Source of the DNA: Selenomonas sp. | Lineage (GTDB): Bacteria > Bacillota_C > Negativicutes > Selenomonadales > Selenomonadaceae | DNA: 13,979 nucleotides | Assembly: GCF_024693525.1 (NCBI RefSeq) | Contig: NZ_JAILKR010000032.1 | Location: 1-13,979 of the forward strand | Direction of reading: 5' to 3' | Shown here: piece after piece, positions 13,798 to 13,979 of the stretch | Position numbering within the stretch: the stretch's first letter is position 1 | How the letters are laid out: every line of letters starts with the position of its first letter | The notes under the pieces: model-generated | The model's input: the letters and a program-made list of their open reading frames with translations, nothing else | Database searches by the model: none | What the model was told of the DNA's origin: nothing | Made by a program: the position numbers and the translations under genes

Positions 13798-13979
13798 TGA
13801 AATTACAGTTTGCAGGTTACAAGAATCTCATTCGAAACAGCACTTCGCCGCCGCTAGGGACAGTGCCAACACTCCACGGGAGATGTTTTCCTAAACGAAA
13901 TTTTTATCTTTAATTAAGCATCGAAAAAGTTGCAAAACGCGCTTCGCTTGAACGGTAGCAATTTTTCGACGAACAGTGA
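13798..13979. repeat. Relative of the MITE-like element, copy 2 (runs to window edge)
   Basis: Bases 13799-13852 match the inverted sequence of the element at 10095-10197 without gaps (about 41 of 54), including ATTCGAA.CAGC.CTTCGCCGCCG. Further right, an inverted repeat (TCGAAAAAGTTGC 13921-13933 with GCAATTTTTCGA 13958-13969) repeats the AATTTTTCGA motif found in copy 1. Compared with copy 1 it seems to hold about 100 extra bases. The far end is outside or at the edge of the window. Confidence 0.5.

Noticed and set aside
1..13979. CRISPR arrays, rRNA or tRNA genes, transposase genes
   Set aside because: No regularly spaced direct repeats, no tRNA cloverleaf, no rRNA core motifs and no transposase signatures were seen on either strand.

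Overview
The window looks like chromosomal DNA of a motile, outer-membrane-bearing Firmicute of the Negativicutes, most likely the Selenomonas/Mitsuokella group. The grounds are low-GC-type ribosome binding sites with frequent TTG/GTG starts, mid-range GC content, Firmicute-type housekeeping proteins, a Tad (Flp) pilus locus and a chemoreceptor. This placement is an inference from gene content and sequence style, not from a database match.

Layout. (1) 1-2645: the end of a Tad-type pilus locus. It holds the C-terminal part of TadC (cut by the window edge), a DUF192 protein, a convergent Tad-domain (TadG-like) protein and a divergent guanylate-kinase-fold protein. The DUF192 and TadG-like stop codons overlap by 3 bp, and no terminator lies between them. 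(2) 2646-6512: a 343-bp divergent intergenic region rich in palindromes, then a short Ppx/GppA phosphatase and gyrA (without gyrB), each followed by a hairpin terminator. (3) 6580-9938: a dCache chemoreceptor converging on an NAD-type malic enzyme, separated by a perfect 17-bp bidirectional terminator. (4) 9939-11542: the malic enzyme promoter, a 103-bp MITE-like palindromic repeat, another long hairpin, and a LytR-CpsA-Psr (LCP) wall-glycopolymer ligase homologue. (5) 11543-12100: an intergenic region with a sigma-A promoter for the LCP gene, an AT-rich stretch and a dense cluster of DnaA boxes, resembling a replication origin or a DnaA-titrating locus. (6) 12101-13780: mgtC-like, a cytidine-deaminase homologue that lacks all zinc ligands, and an unrecognised protein behind a sigma-28-like promoter. 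A second relative of the palindromic repeat begins after this and runs out of the window.

The most interesting items are the DnaA-box cluster with no dnaA in sight, the catalytically dead cytidine deaminase homologue, the overlapping convergent tadG/DUF192 pair whose nearest terminators lie beyond the partner gene, and the shared palindromic repeat family. No RNA genes, CRISPR array or transposase gene were seen.
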